A stretch of DNA of 64,000 bases, taken from positions 68,215,001 to 68,279,000 of the forward strand of contig NC_060213.1 of NCBI RefSeq assembly GCF_021130785.1. The letters run 5' to 3'. This stretch comes from Homalodisca vitripennis (Eukaryota; Arthropoda; Insecta; Hemiptera; Cicadellidae). The notes beneath the pieces were generated by a model that was given only the letters and a program-made list of their open reading frames with translations, ran no database searches and had not been told where the DNA came from. Made by a program: the position numbers and the translations under genes. The stretch's first letter is position 1; each line of letters begins with the position of its first letter. This document shows, piece by piece, positions 44,215 through 53,806 of this stretch.

Positions 44215-46548
44215 ATACGTCATGTTGATTACTTAGACCAAAAATAAAAAAATGGCTTTATAGTTATTATATTTCTATTTAATATTATGTTTTTTAAATG
44301 GAAGACCTCAGACCTACTTCTGGCTTGTAAATTTATACGGAGTTTGTAGATATGCTCTTGATTACGGTGGTAAACGTAGATGCTTAAATGTACCAGTAAG
44401 ATTGCTAAATATTAAATACTCCAATCTTCTTAGGTCATTGGAAAATATTCCAATTATAATTTCAATGCGACATTCCATGATTTTTTGAACTGATGTTATA
44501 AAGTAATTACAAATCACTAGCCCTCCTTTTCTATAGTACTGTAGGGAATAAAAGACATGATCCACATTTAAAAAATAGGGTTTATTCATAAAAGGAGCAA
44601 CAAAAACATATATGTGAGAATATTTTACATGTAATAGTTTATATTACTTAACATAAAAGTTCCAATATGAATTCTATTATTTCACTCTCGTAATATGACA
44701 CTAATTATCATCGATACCGTTAGAAAAAATAATCTAATCGAGGGTTTAATCCTTTACCAGAGGGATATATCTGCTGGAGGTAAAATGGACAGAAGTCGAC
44801 CAAACATTTTTTACATTAAACTAGTTAGGAAGAGAAACCCTTTGCGGATTAATATACTTCATCCTTAGCTACCAATGCCTCATCAAGTTTTTTTACCACA
44901 GTGTTAAGTTTCATAAACTAATAATGTATCTGCAAGTTGTAGCCTCATGTGAAATATACCTTTCTTCCAACTCAGCTGGAAGGGATATTGTGTATTTGAT
45001 GTTTTTATATATTCCTTTAATTATGAAAAATAGTTAGGCACACATTCTATAGAGGATATTTTACACCTAAGCAATAGTAATATTTATGGGCGTAACCTTG
45101 AGATATTTTTGTGAGTACCATTCTACGAATTTTTGTGTAGTGTTAAGTCTATGGAGCTGTTCCATTGTGCAGATGATTCACGGTATGCCTAATAGTGCAT
45201 AAGATAAAAACTTATAATCTAGTTTCTTACTGCAGATGGTTACGAGTTTAAGGGCAGGTACTGACAAATTATTTCTGTAATATAAATGACAAGTTCAAAA
45301 ACTGTAATTTTCATGCTTCGTCTGTTTTTCATTCCGTAAAACCTAATTTTGAAATGTAATTAAAATTAAATATGAAACAAAAATGCCGCAAAGAAAAATT
45401 CTATACTGTGTGACAGTGAACTATTTTGCCTAAAATACAAGCCTAAATTGTTTACAAAATTATATTAGTTTTTTAAATTTGAGTTAATTTAACTAAATAA
45501 AAAAAGAACAATCCATTTCCCTGAAGCTATTAAATGAAAAAACAAATAGTTTAATTATGGATTCATATACAAATAACATAGTTTTAATTATATCTAGAAG
45601 CATGAGTCATTGAGTTTTCACGATTGGATTAAGCTTCAACTGTTAATGCTCAGTGAATACCCTTAACTAGACTATGAGTAGATCTTCCATTGGTATGGAC
45701 GCCCAGTACTCAATACCTGTACAATAAAAAATGACATCAAGCATAGATACTAGACTAATTGTGTATAAAAACCATAATTACATTTTACCTTCAGTAATAT
45801 TCCAAAAATCTAACTCAAAAATAACTGTAGATACAGCAGTAAATATCTTATATTCGAGAGGAAAACAAATGATGGTATTTTTATAGTATTCTTATAGTTG
45901 ATATGAAAGAACTTAATATACAATAATACAAATCTTATATCTCAAAAAGAATGAATCCATATATCTAAATTAAGACAGCTAATTAAATTTGAAACAAGAG
46001 CAGCATTTTATCATTAGTTTTAATTTGTCTCTAATTACCGTATACTCGTAATTAAAAAACGTAAAGGGAAAAGAGCCTACATGGGCTTTACAATGATCTG
46101 TGCGTAGAGAATTTTATGTTTTTTTTTTTAAATATATATTTAGCAGTGCGTTAATTAAAGTAACCAAACGTATTAACTGAAAGAATAAACGTAACAAAAA
46201 TAAATGAAGGATGTGATTTAATTAATTATTTTAATAGGTGATATTTAGAAAAAAATTAAGAAAGCCATGAGTGAAAATGTTTACACAAATATGACAATGC
46301 GTGTGAGAGGGAGGAGTGCTAAGGTCTATATTAGCCTTGTTAGTTCAAGCATTATTTTGTAATATTAAGTCTGGTAATTTTGAAGAGAAAGTAGCCATAT
46401 TTGATTATTATATTATTTAATCGTTTATCGGGAACAATCGTAGATATTGGCGCTTGTAAGTGGCAGCGTCACAAAAATCCAGATAACAACTATTATATTT
46501 ATGATTAAATTGAATATGTCAAAGATATATATCCTTTTTGCTGGTTGA

Positions 46549-46789
46549 ATACAAGGGGGTGCTAATTCAGTGACTGAGCCATGTCCATGCGCTGAATAAG
46601 CACCCCTTGGAACAGGGGGTGTTAATTCAGGGCCTCGACCATGTTCATGCGCTGATTTAGCACCCCTTTGTAGTCGGGGGGTGCTAATTCAGTGCCTGGT
46701 CCGTGTCCGTGCGCTGAATTAGCACCCCCCTGCCGTGACGTCAGAGCCCGAGGGGGGTGCTTATTCCAGGGGGTGCTAAAGCAGCGTCC
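46549..46789. repeat. Right terminal array of GC-rich hairpin repeats
   Basis: It opens with a half-unit (TTGAATACAAGGGGGTGCTA, from 46545), then has units starting at 46592, 46652 and 46713, a 60-61 bp period. The last contains TGACGTCA and ends in GGGGGTGCTAAAGCAGCGTC next to the 10-bp flanking repeat. Linkers such as GCCTCGACCATGTTCATGCG match the left array's linkers in the same orientation, not inverted, while the outermost module is inverted relative to the left tip. Confidence 0.9.
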
Positions 46790-46799
46790 CCACCGTACT

Positions 46800-47752
46800 C
46801 ATGTCGTCGTAACTCACGACGTCGTAACTTGTGGTCGATGCAAGTCATGCTATGTTCCGTCACACGTGCGGGTTTGTCCACACACTGTCCAAGTCCGTAA
46901 CCGTTAAGACAGTTTAAGTATCTGTTTGTAATGTCTTCATTACATGTAAGCAAGTCTATGTTGGCGTCTCCCAGAAGAATGCACCTTTTCCTTCGTTCCA
47001 TGTTATAATTTGTTATATAATTAACATTGTTATAATTAATACAATTGTATATATTGTAATATATTGTTGTAATTAATACAATTATATAAATACAATGTTA
47101 TAATTAACATTGTAATAATTGTCTAGATGTCAATAACATTATTTACATTACTATCAAATGTTCTGTAAAAAGCTAGTATGTTAAAATGTTTGTTTGAGTG
47201 AGTAAAGTCTAGTGAAATTCGGTAAACGTCCCCCAGTGTGGTTTGTGTTGCAGTTACGGGTAACTGTTTGTTAACCAAGATAAATACGCCGTCATTCTGG
47301 TTCCTAGTCTTATCAGTGCGTACAAGGTCAAATCTGTCAATGTTCAATTCACCCTCACCCGCCCTCAGCCAACACTCGGTCAGAACAATTATATCTAAAC
47401 ATTCCACCATAGAATTTAAGTAAACAAGCAACTCGTCTATATTTTTTGTAATGGTCCTCATATTAGTATGGAATAAATTGATATGATCTAATTCGCTATT
47501 TAAAGAAAAACTATAGAATTCTTTATATTCTTCCAAGCTATTTATTTCTAAGCAGTGATTCGCATAAAAGCCATCATAAATTTCAAAAAGCATTTTATTT
47601 ACTGGTTGCTTGCCCGCCCAGTACAAATTATAATATTGCAGTAATAATGTGTTCGTAAGAATAACTGACTTTTTTATAGATCGAATGTTTAAAACTTTAA
47701 TAACTAAATGCACCTTATCAGTGCTTTCATTGGTACTAATTAGTTGGTCCAA
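46800..47752 (-). pseudogene. LINE B, apurinic-type endonuclease half
   Basis: N-terminal endonuclease of LINE B, the domain that nicks target DNA before reverse transcription. The open frame 47752-47123 carries an N-terminal leader, then INLFHTNMRTITKNIDELLV, LDIIVLTECWL (catalytic Glu in the TE-W motif) and NQNDGVFILVN. After an AT-rich interruption the frame resumes (47001 downward) with RRKRCILLGDANIDLL (the GD-N motif), ARVTEHSMTCIDHKL, and then meets the insertion. The ~200 residues normally between this endonuclease end and the RT are absent even when the insertion is removed, so LINE B had already lost an internal piece or was rearranged. I infer that this half and the RT half at 39.6-41.16 kb are one element from their shared strand, order and the flanking 10-bp repeat. 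Confidence 0.85.
46999..47124. repeat. AT-rich palindromic mini-repeat inside the LINE B endonuclease
   Basis: About 125 bp of near-repeated units such as ATTAACATTGTTATAATTAA and its partner CAATGTTATAATTAACATTG, able to fold back, placed exactly between ...NVNNVIDI and MERRKRCILLGD of the endonuclease. Related elements have only a short linker here, so this is an expansion or a small insertion. Confidence 0.7.
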
Positions 47753-48724
47753 TATTTAACTACTCGAAGGATTAAAATTTGAATTTGTATAAATTACATT
47801 CTTACATTGCCAATTAAAACTTTATAAATGTAATGTGAAACAATGGTACAAGTTAAATTAAAATAATTTATTATTTAACGTCGCCCCGACGAATATAATT
47901 AATTAAAAATTAAATTAATTTATTATTAAATTAAATTAATAAATAAAAACAAAAGAAAGAAAACATCTGAGAAATGATTGTTTATCTAAGAGGCGTTCAT
48001 AATAAATATAATTAAAATTACTTAATTTAACAAACGTAATCTACAACTTTTTTAAAAGTATTTTTTAAACAACTAAATTAAATGTTTGTTAACGCTTTGG
48101 TGAAGTAAAGCGTGCGCATGTTATTATTCCTATAAAACTTACATAGTATGGCACTCATAAATAACAATACAACCATAGATCTGTGTAGTTATAAAAACAA
48201 AATTTAAATTCTTTAACGAAAATAGTTTATGAAATAGTTATAGTGAAATTGTTTATGTTAAATAATCAAATTTAACATTAAATAACAGTAAAAAGTAACA
48301 CAAACAAACTGTAGATTGACTCACATAGTTTATCCACTGTTTACTTGCCGTGTCCTGATTACAATGATTTCAACAGCATATTTAATGGGATATATTGCAC
48401 GGCGTGTGTAGGTGAGTTTTATGACAGGTGAACTGACCTAGTTAATTGATTACTTTGTATCTCCAGTTTCTTGTGCCGCACCGAACTTCAATATTTTACT
48501 TGTGTTGTATTTATTTTTGTATCTTTTTTACTAGGTACATTATTTTCAGTTTTTTTTTTCAAAATAAAATACAAATTCTGTTTATACGCTATTACTTTTA
48601 TATGAAGATCCTGCCAAAGCGGATAGTGATAAGTAAAGAAATATTTCCTTTATAAAAACACTTTTAATACAAATAAAATTAATATTATATGTAGTTATCA
48701 ACACTGTATTAAATGTTATTTGGA

Positions 48725-48865
48725 TCGATTATGATGAAATCTATGGATCCACTATTACGTAGTGGGATCCCAAATCCTTTAGAAGAGCGCTCCTTTGTAC
48801 ACTTAAGGATTAGGCTCAACGCTTATCCTTGTGATCAGTCATGCCTTTGTGTGAAAAGTTAATTA
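48725..48865 (-). repeat. Dispersed repeat with GGATTTGGGATCC core, copy 2
   Basis: The minus strand gives CTGATCACAAGGATAAGCG, GTACAAAGGAGCGCTC and AAAGGATTTGGGATCCCACT then ACGTAATAG, matching copy 1 at 21 of 25 bases in the core. It retains a ~45-bp stretch that copy 1 lacks. A near-palindrome GGATCCACTA / TAGTGGGATCC lies at 48745-48771. Confidence 0.65.
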
Positions 48866-49279
48866 GGCTCTGTTCAGGGAAATGTGTAAAACATAAGCTT
48901 ACTTCAAACGCATGTATATTATATTCTACATTAGTTATTGTACATGTTTTTAGTCATAAAATTTAAGCTTCAGGATAAAGATTAATAAATATATAGTACT
49001 GTTGGTTGACAGAGGAAATGGTAATCGGACTTTTGTATAGAAAAATTTGGATGTATTTTGTAATAGAAACCAAGTTTATAGCCTAGTACAGATCTATCAA
49101 CAAATTTCATCAATAATTTTTGAAATAAAGGCTATTTAAAAGTAGATATGGAACTTTTGTCTTGATTTAGATAGATTATACATATTTTCTCAGTTTGTGC
49201 AATAACAAATATTTAAATATTATTTATTGTCATTAACTATAGCGTAATTTAGAGTAAATTTATCCACAATTCACTAAAG

Positions 49280-49490
49280 AAAAGGCCCCACTTTTATAAT
49301 CAGTCGTGTGTTTGTCAGGCTGATGGTTGGGTTAAATTGCAACCAAATCCGATTAGCGGACCAACTCAATTCTTTTGTTTAACGTTTCTTCAGTGGGGCC
49401 AGACAATCTCAAGTACCCCTCCCTATCTGCCAACACCTTGCTTCCGGCCCATCCTGATGGACTGGCTCAGTGTACGATAGATATAGAGTA
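49280..49490. other. GC-richer structured block of unknown nature
   Basis: GGCCCCACT at 49284-49292 pairs with AGTGGGGCC at 49392-49400, closing a ~100-bp loop. It is followed by a C-rich stretch (ACCCCTCCCTATCTGCCAAC, CTTCCGGCCCATCCTGATGG). The composition is unlike the flanks. It could be a repeat, an RNA gene or an exon. No open frame supports coding. Confidence 0.3.
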
Positions 49491-51599
49491 ATAAGTGCGC
49501 ATAATATTTCTTTTCGGTTGTTTCTTTAACAGCCGACAACTTAGAATTTTTGGAGTAATATATAAAACTTTTGATTTGAAACGTTTATGGTCCTTTAATT
49601 TTTCAATATGTAAGACTGGCTATTTACATTTTGACTAAAATTTTGCGGCATTTTAATATTTGTTGCAATTTTCAACAGATTTAACCTATAAGGAAATTTA
49701 ATTTTAATGTTCATGGCTGATAGTAAAGTAAAATATAAATGACTTATTTGCAGTCTTTGGTCATGAATTTTAAAGAAGATTAAGAACTATAATGTAAAGA
49801 AGTAGAATGTTTAATCCAAATTTTTTTAAAGATAGCTAGAATCTTTATTTGTTTTATCCTGAATAAATTTTATATTCCGAACAAGAAGAATTCTAAAAAA
49901 CTAAAGCTTTTGTATTTTATTTGGTAAACGTTAAGAACGTACATTTTATCCAAGTTTTTACAAGACTAGTTCTCTTTTAATTTAATTAATTTCACTTACA
50001 TTTAATTACACTTTAATTAAGCTCAATTTAATACTGCATATAATTAGTTAATAAGACGATACTGTATATTAAGGTTTTTAATCGAAATTATTAATATTTT
50101 TTTATTTAGTCCGACAAGTATAAAGTCTATTGAAATTATGAATCCAACTCATGAAAATCCTACGCATTTTATAGCTTTTTGAAAAACTTTGAATTAGTGA
50201 TTAGGTATATCCTACTATATGCAATAACATTCATATACGAGTACCTAATAATAAAGTGTAACATGCCGGGATTACTCAGTTAACTAGTGTAAAAAGTTAG
50301 TTTATGCATAAGCAAACAATTATGTCTGTCAAAAATTATATTAATGTTGAAAAAAACGTAGTTGTTGATTAAATTAGGCAAGCAAAAATGTTTTACGTCC
50401 ACAGGAAATTCCATAACTAAACTAAAATTAAGTAAACATTTAATGCACACGATGCGTTTGTAATATCTTGAAAAACTTCTTAAGTACATACGAAGTTTAA
50501 TATACTGGCTGATTTCAAATAAGTAAAAAGTAGGAATATTTTACTAAAATACTGAGCTTTAGTACTTTTATTTTGTTTTATTGTTCTGATAAATAAAATT
50601 TTTTAACGTACCTCTTATTATTAATACAGTACTTTAGTGGAATGTTTTCAAAATTTGGTAGGTCAAGTATTAACGGTACACTTTCCTAATCGAATAAATC
50701 TTATATTATTACTATATTTGTTTTACTAACGTTTACACTCCTTTTAAACCTATATCACTTGGAACTACTTTTTGTTATTTAACAATAATTAAGACAGTCG
50801 GCTGCTTAGTAACAAATTCTAGTATTTGTTAGGTTTCAACGTAATAAATACATCGTAGAGTTAGGGAATAAAATATGTAAGTAAACCAAGGAAGCATTCC
50901 CTCTGGGAAATTCAAGCTTGGTTACAGTGTGGACGTATACTAAGGAATATAGAGCTACAGTTGAGACACATATCTTCCGTATACATGTCTCTATGGCGGT
51001 GAAGTGAGCTAACACAAACTTTTTTAGTTTATTATGTATGTAGCACAAGTTATCTTGCTGTTTGACGTTTTCGGTGTTATATACTTTTATATCTTCCATG
51101 TAACACAATGTTAATGTATTGATTTGACGCCATATAGGTTTAACGCTTTAAACTGCACGTTAAAACAAATATTTAGTAATTACTGGTTATTAAAGTAATT
51201 GGTTATGCTGGTATAAATTATACCAGTATCTGGTAAGTATCTGGTTAATTTAATAACTAAAAAGCTTAAATTAATTCATATTATTTTATTTTAAATTTAA
51301 CACATTCTTTAGTAATATTGATTCAAATTAATAATGATATCATACGTATTAAAACGTTACTTATGCTTTATTAAAATTTTGAGAAATTTAAAGATTAAAA
51401 TGCTGGAATAAGCCTTAAAGTTTAAATATACAAAAAAATGTTACATACTATAATATTTCCTAATGTTTTGTGTTAAATAAATTTATTGTTTCCATATAAA
51501 CTGGTTTTCTTCAATTCTGTATTTATAGTACATGAGAACTGAATGCTTATGTTTAAATCTTAGTAAAGAATTTACCACGGGTCTTTTTTATCCTTACCA

Positions 51600-51790
51600 T
51601 TTTAAGCTTTAGTCTCATTGGGTATTTATCTGTGCGAGGATGTTATCAATCACAATAAGGAAGAGAATCGATGTAGAACCAAGATCCATGTTACTGATAA
51701 AAAGAGCTGACAGAATATAAATCTGTGCTATATCTAACTTAGATCTAATGTCTGACGGCCTAGACCACTCGGCCATCGAAACTCTTAAGT
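51600..51790 (-). mobile_element. tRNA-Ser/Leu-like SINE copy
   Basis: The minus strand begins GATGGCCGAGTGGTCTAGGC (complement of about 51758-51777), a near-perfect class II tRNA 5' half with A box TGGCCGAGTGG. A weak B-box-like GGTTCTACATC follows about 95 bp later, too far for a real tRNA. Then comes the body element CCTCGCACAG (complement of 51629-51638) shared with the SINE at 35.0 kb. A functional tRNA is excluded because the anticodon arm and acceptor pairing do not close. Confidence 0.65.
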
Positions 51791-52359
51791 AAATGAAGCC
51801 CCGATTGGCTTTTTCTATTTTCCGACTTTGTTTAATTATTCGCTTTATATCTAATGAGATACAAATTTACATACACCATGCAATCTCGTAGCGTGAAAAC
51901 TTCTGCTATTACTTTACTCCTTGTTAAATATAGATTGTTACCACTTAATAAACAATAGAATAAACTTAGATCTTAGGCTTTTAAATTTCTTAGTAGATAC
52001 AGGTTTTTTTATTTTTATCTTACATTTGTTAGATTTTTAAGCCACTAACAAGTCTAATTGTATTTTTTTATAATGTTTTAGTTATATGGAATATACTTTT
52101 AATAGAAATGTAACCAAATTTATCACTTAATAACCTAATTGTATTATTTACATAACAATATAAATCTTCCTTAACAAATAAAGCAGTCACATATTATTTT
52201 AGTTTACAAATCATTCACACTGCGTTTTGATTTCGGCATTTCCCCTGTATTTGACAGCTGTATGAGCGTGCATACGTCTAAGCATTACAAGTGACTAAAG
52301 AACATGTTTATAGTTTACTTGGTCTGATAGATTACAATAAGACCAATAGATAGGACATC

Positions 52360-52500
52360 GGGTGCTCGCAGTTGAAGCCACTTCGGAGCCGCTAATACTC
52401 AACAATATGGCGGCGCGGGCGTGAGTCACCGTACTGAGGAGCGTCCGCCTTGCTCCCCCCGCACTTCACTTCACCCTTGTCGAGCTTACTGTATTCACCT
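52360..52500 (+). promoter_or_regulatory. GC-rich patch with a YY1/Pho-type ATGGCGGC motif
   Basis: A local GC-rich segment in otherwise AT-rich DNA. CAACAATATGGCGGCGCGGG fits the YY1/Pleiohomeotic consensus AANATGGCGGC, a motif that often overlaps start codons of genes and of some retroelements. The ATG is followed five codons later by a donor-like GTGAGT. It lies ~150 bp upstream of the transposase fragment, so it could be a first exon and short intron of that locus. That link is inference. Confidence 0.4.
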
Positions 52501-52553
52501 GCTATACAAAGAGTATGTACAGGCCAATGATTGTAAACTTATGTACTTTCCAG

Positions 52554-52758
52554 TTTACAAGATCACCTAGAAAGACTGTTCGGGTACATTCGTTCTCGTG
52601 GAGGCTTCAACGACAACCCATCATGCAGAGAGTTCACTGGTGCCTTTAAAAGAATTCTACTTCATAAAGAGCTACATGAGACTGAAACAGGAAACACAAC
52701 ATTGATTCTGAACAAAACGCTGAGTTTGGTTAAATGTAAAAATGGGGGGGGGGGTTAA
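52554..52758 (+). pseudogene. P-element/THAP9-like transposase fragment (RSRGGFNDNP block)
   Basis: Open frame from an AG acceptor-like site (tactttccag, ending 52553). It begins LQDHLERLFGYIRSRGGFND and continues NPSCREFTGAFKRILLHKEL. This is the strongly conserved GTP-binding/catalytic-domain tail of P-element-derived THAP9-type transposases (family knowledge: QDHLE..F..IRSRGG.N.NP). It ends at TAA 52756-52758, directly after an 11-G run that is translated as glycines and may have slipped the frame. The N-terminal THAP finger and most of the RNase H-like domain are not seen nearby. Confidence 0.85.
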
Positions 52759-52807
52759 TGCAATGCAATCGTCAGAGGCTGTATAAAAGCTCTGTTTAAT
52801 TGCCTAG

Positions 52808-53098
52808 TCTGTTGTTAAGTTTAATTTGAACAAAGGAGACACCGCTTCAATCAAAAATTTAACTGGAAAGATGACGTCATCAGTAATGAAGAAATGTATA
52901 GGAATGGATTTGTTTCCAGGGGACCATTTCCTTGACAATGGCCCCGAACAAAGCCATTTTGCACTTCTTATAAAGGCAATAGCTAAGAAATATTTTAAGT
53001 TGAGACTACACCATTTTTCAAAGAAACTCAATGAATCAATACACAAAACCAAACTTAGAAATTATCTCTTGAAAACAGTTACGTTCATGGGGCAATAG
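52808..53098 (+). pseudogene. P-element/THAP9-like transposase C-terminal end
   Basis: A 96-codon open frame following TAG 52805-52807, containing IKNLTGKMTSSVMKKC, LDNGPEQSHFALLIKAIAKK, YFKLRLHHFSKKLNE and ending KTVTFMGQ. The pattern (LT-KMT...C; LLIK-I...Y-K-RLHH; ...L-K-V-F-GQ at the stop) is how THAP9/P-type transposases of insects end. Only ~50 bp separate it from the RSRGG fragment, where a complete protein has a few hundred residues, so an internal deletion joined the two parts. AATAAA-like signals follow at about 53257. Confidence 0.75.
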
Positions 53099-53704
53099 TT
53101 GGTTCATTGAATTTTAAAGTGTTCAAGTTTTTCAAATTGTATTGCATTTGTTGTCCTTTTGTTTTGTTTGTCATCATGGTTGGAAATGGTCACCTAAAAA
53201 CAAATATATTTCTATATTTTCTTTCTTTTCAGCGCAATTTCAATTGAAAAAGGTCAATAAACTAACATTTATAATATATGACTTAAAAGTTCCTCCTCAT
53301 CTCAACTGAGTATTACAGATTAGTTACAATTAACTGAGTTTGTAACTATATTTTATTGTACGTTTAAGTAATTTTCCATACTTTATTATAATTAATCTAT
53401 AAATCTTACTTATTGCCTTACTAATTGTATAATAAAAGTTACAGACAACAAAAATTGTTATTAACCCTTTATACACTGTATAATATGTAAACATAAACTT
53501 TAGATATTGTATTTTGGGATAACTAGGTATAAAGTCATGTCATGTTCCCTCATCTAATAATTTGCATATACAAACTTTGCTCATATTATAGTATATAGTG
53601 CAAAAAATAAATACCAAATCAACTCTTAGTTATACTTGTTTAGAGTATTGACTCAATTTAATTATTATTATTTACTTTTAATTATTATTTTAAAGAGTAT
53701 CTAA

Positions 53705-53806
53705 ACCTACAATAGGTGCTCAAAGTGGCTTCCACGTTGTTCTATACAAACATCGTCTTAAAAATTGCAAGTGACAACTGACTTATGGGCCACCCTAGTA
53801 TATAAT
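53705..53806. mobile_element. Possible transposon-end remnant
   Basis: GTGCTCAAAGTGGCTTCCAC and GGGCCACCCTAGTATATA resemble one end of insect Tc1/mariner-type elements whose termini read CACCCTGTATA. The other end was not found, so this is probably a truncated or internally deleted relic. Confidence 0.3.

Larger units (their letters stand above)
41435..46548. other. AT-rich non-coding interior of the 5.6-kb insertion
   Basis: About 5.1 kb with only short incidental reading frames (for example 43194-43391 and 44362-44589, both minus), neither with recognisable motifs. It holds an (AT)n tract at 41513-41541 and a nested MITE-like element at about 43590-44214. I see no transposase, which is why the whole insertion is called non-autonomous. 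Confidence 0.6.
41158..46789. mobile_element. Candidate non-autonomous foldback/Mutator-like transposon inserted in LINE B
   Basis: A 5.6-kb block flanked by an exact 10-bp direct repeat, CCACCGTACT (41148-41157 and 46790-46799). LINE B sequence lies outside both copies, endonuclease to the right and RT to the left, and with the block and one repeat removed the minus-strand frame reads through. The left tip (GGTGCGCCTGAATTAGCACC...) and the reverse complement of the right tip (GACGCTGCTTTAGCACCCCC...) align imperfectly over about 80 bp, through TGGA, AGCACCCC, CTCG and TGACGTCA. Inside each tip is an array of ~61-bp hairpin units. The ~5.1-kb interior has no convincing coding region. A 9-10 bp duplication is the size made by Mutator-like and foldback elements, and that family placement is inference. 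Confidence 0.72.
47760..51590. other. AT-rich non-coding stretch
   Basis: Very AT-rich DNA beside the LINE B 5' side (47880-47950 is TTAATT-rich). Apart from the repeat at 48.7 kb and the block at 49.3 kb, nothing is recognised. Frames at 50280-50489 and 50836-51108 lack motifs. Confidence 0.55.

Noticed and set aside
41158..46789. CRISPR-like array (regular ~61-bp units)
   Set aside because: Eukaryotic context, palindromic repeats with similar rather than unique linkers, and arrays at both ends of one insertion.
46692..46907. 71-codon plus-strand open frame rich in Cys and Pro
   Set aside because: It runs across the hairpin array and the antisense of the LINE endonuclease, so its Cys content is compositional.
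51758..51777. Functional tRNA-Ser/Leu gene
   Set aside because: Good A box, but the B box is too distant and the cloverleaf does not close, so it is a SINE head or pseudogene.
52804..53052. 82-codon minus-strand open frame
   Set aside because: Antisense of the P-like transposase C-terminal end.
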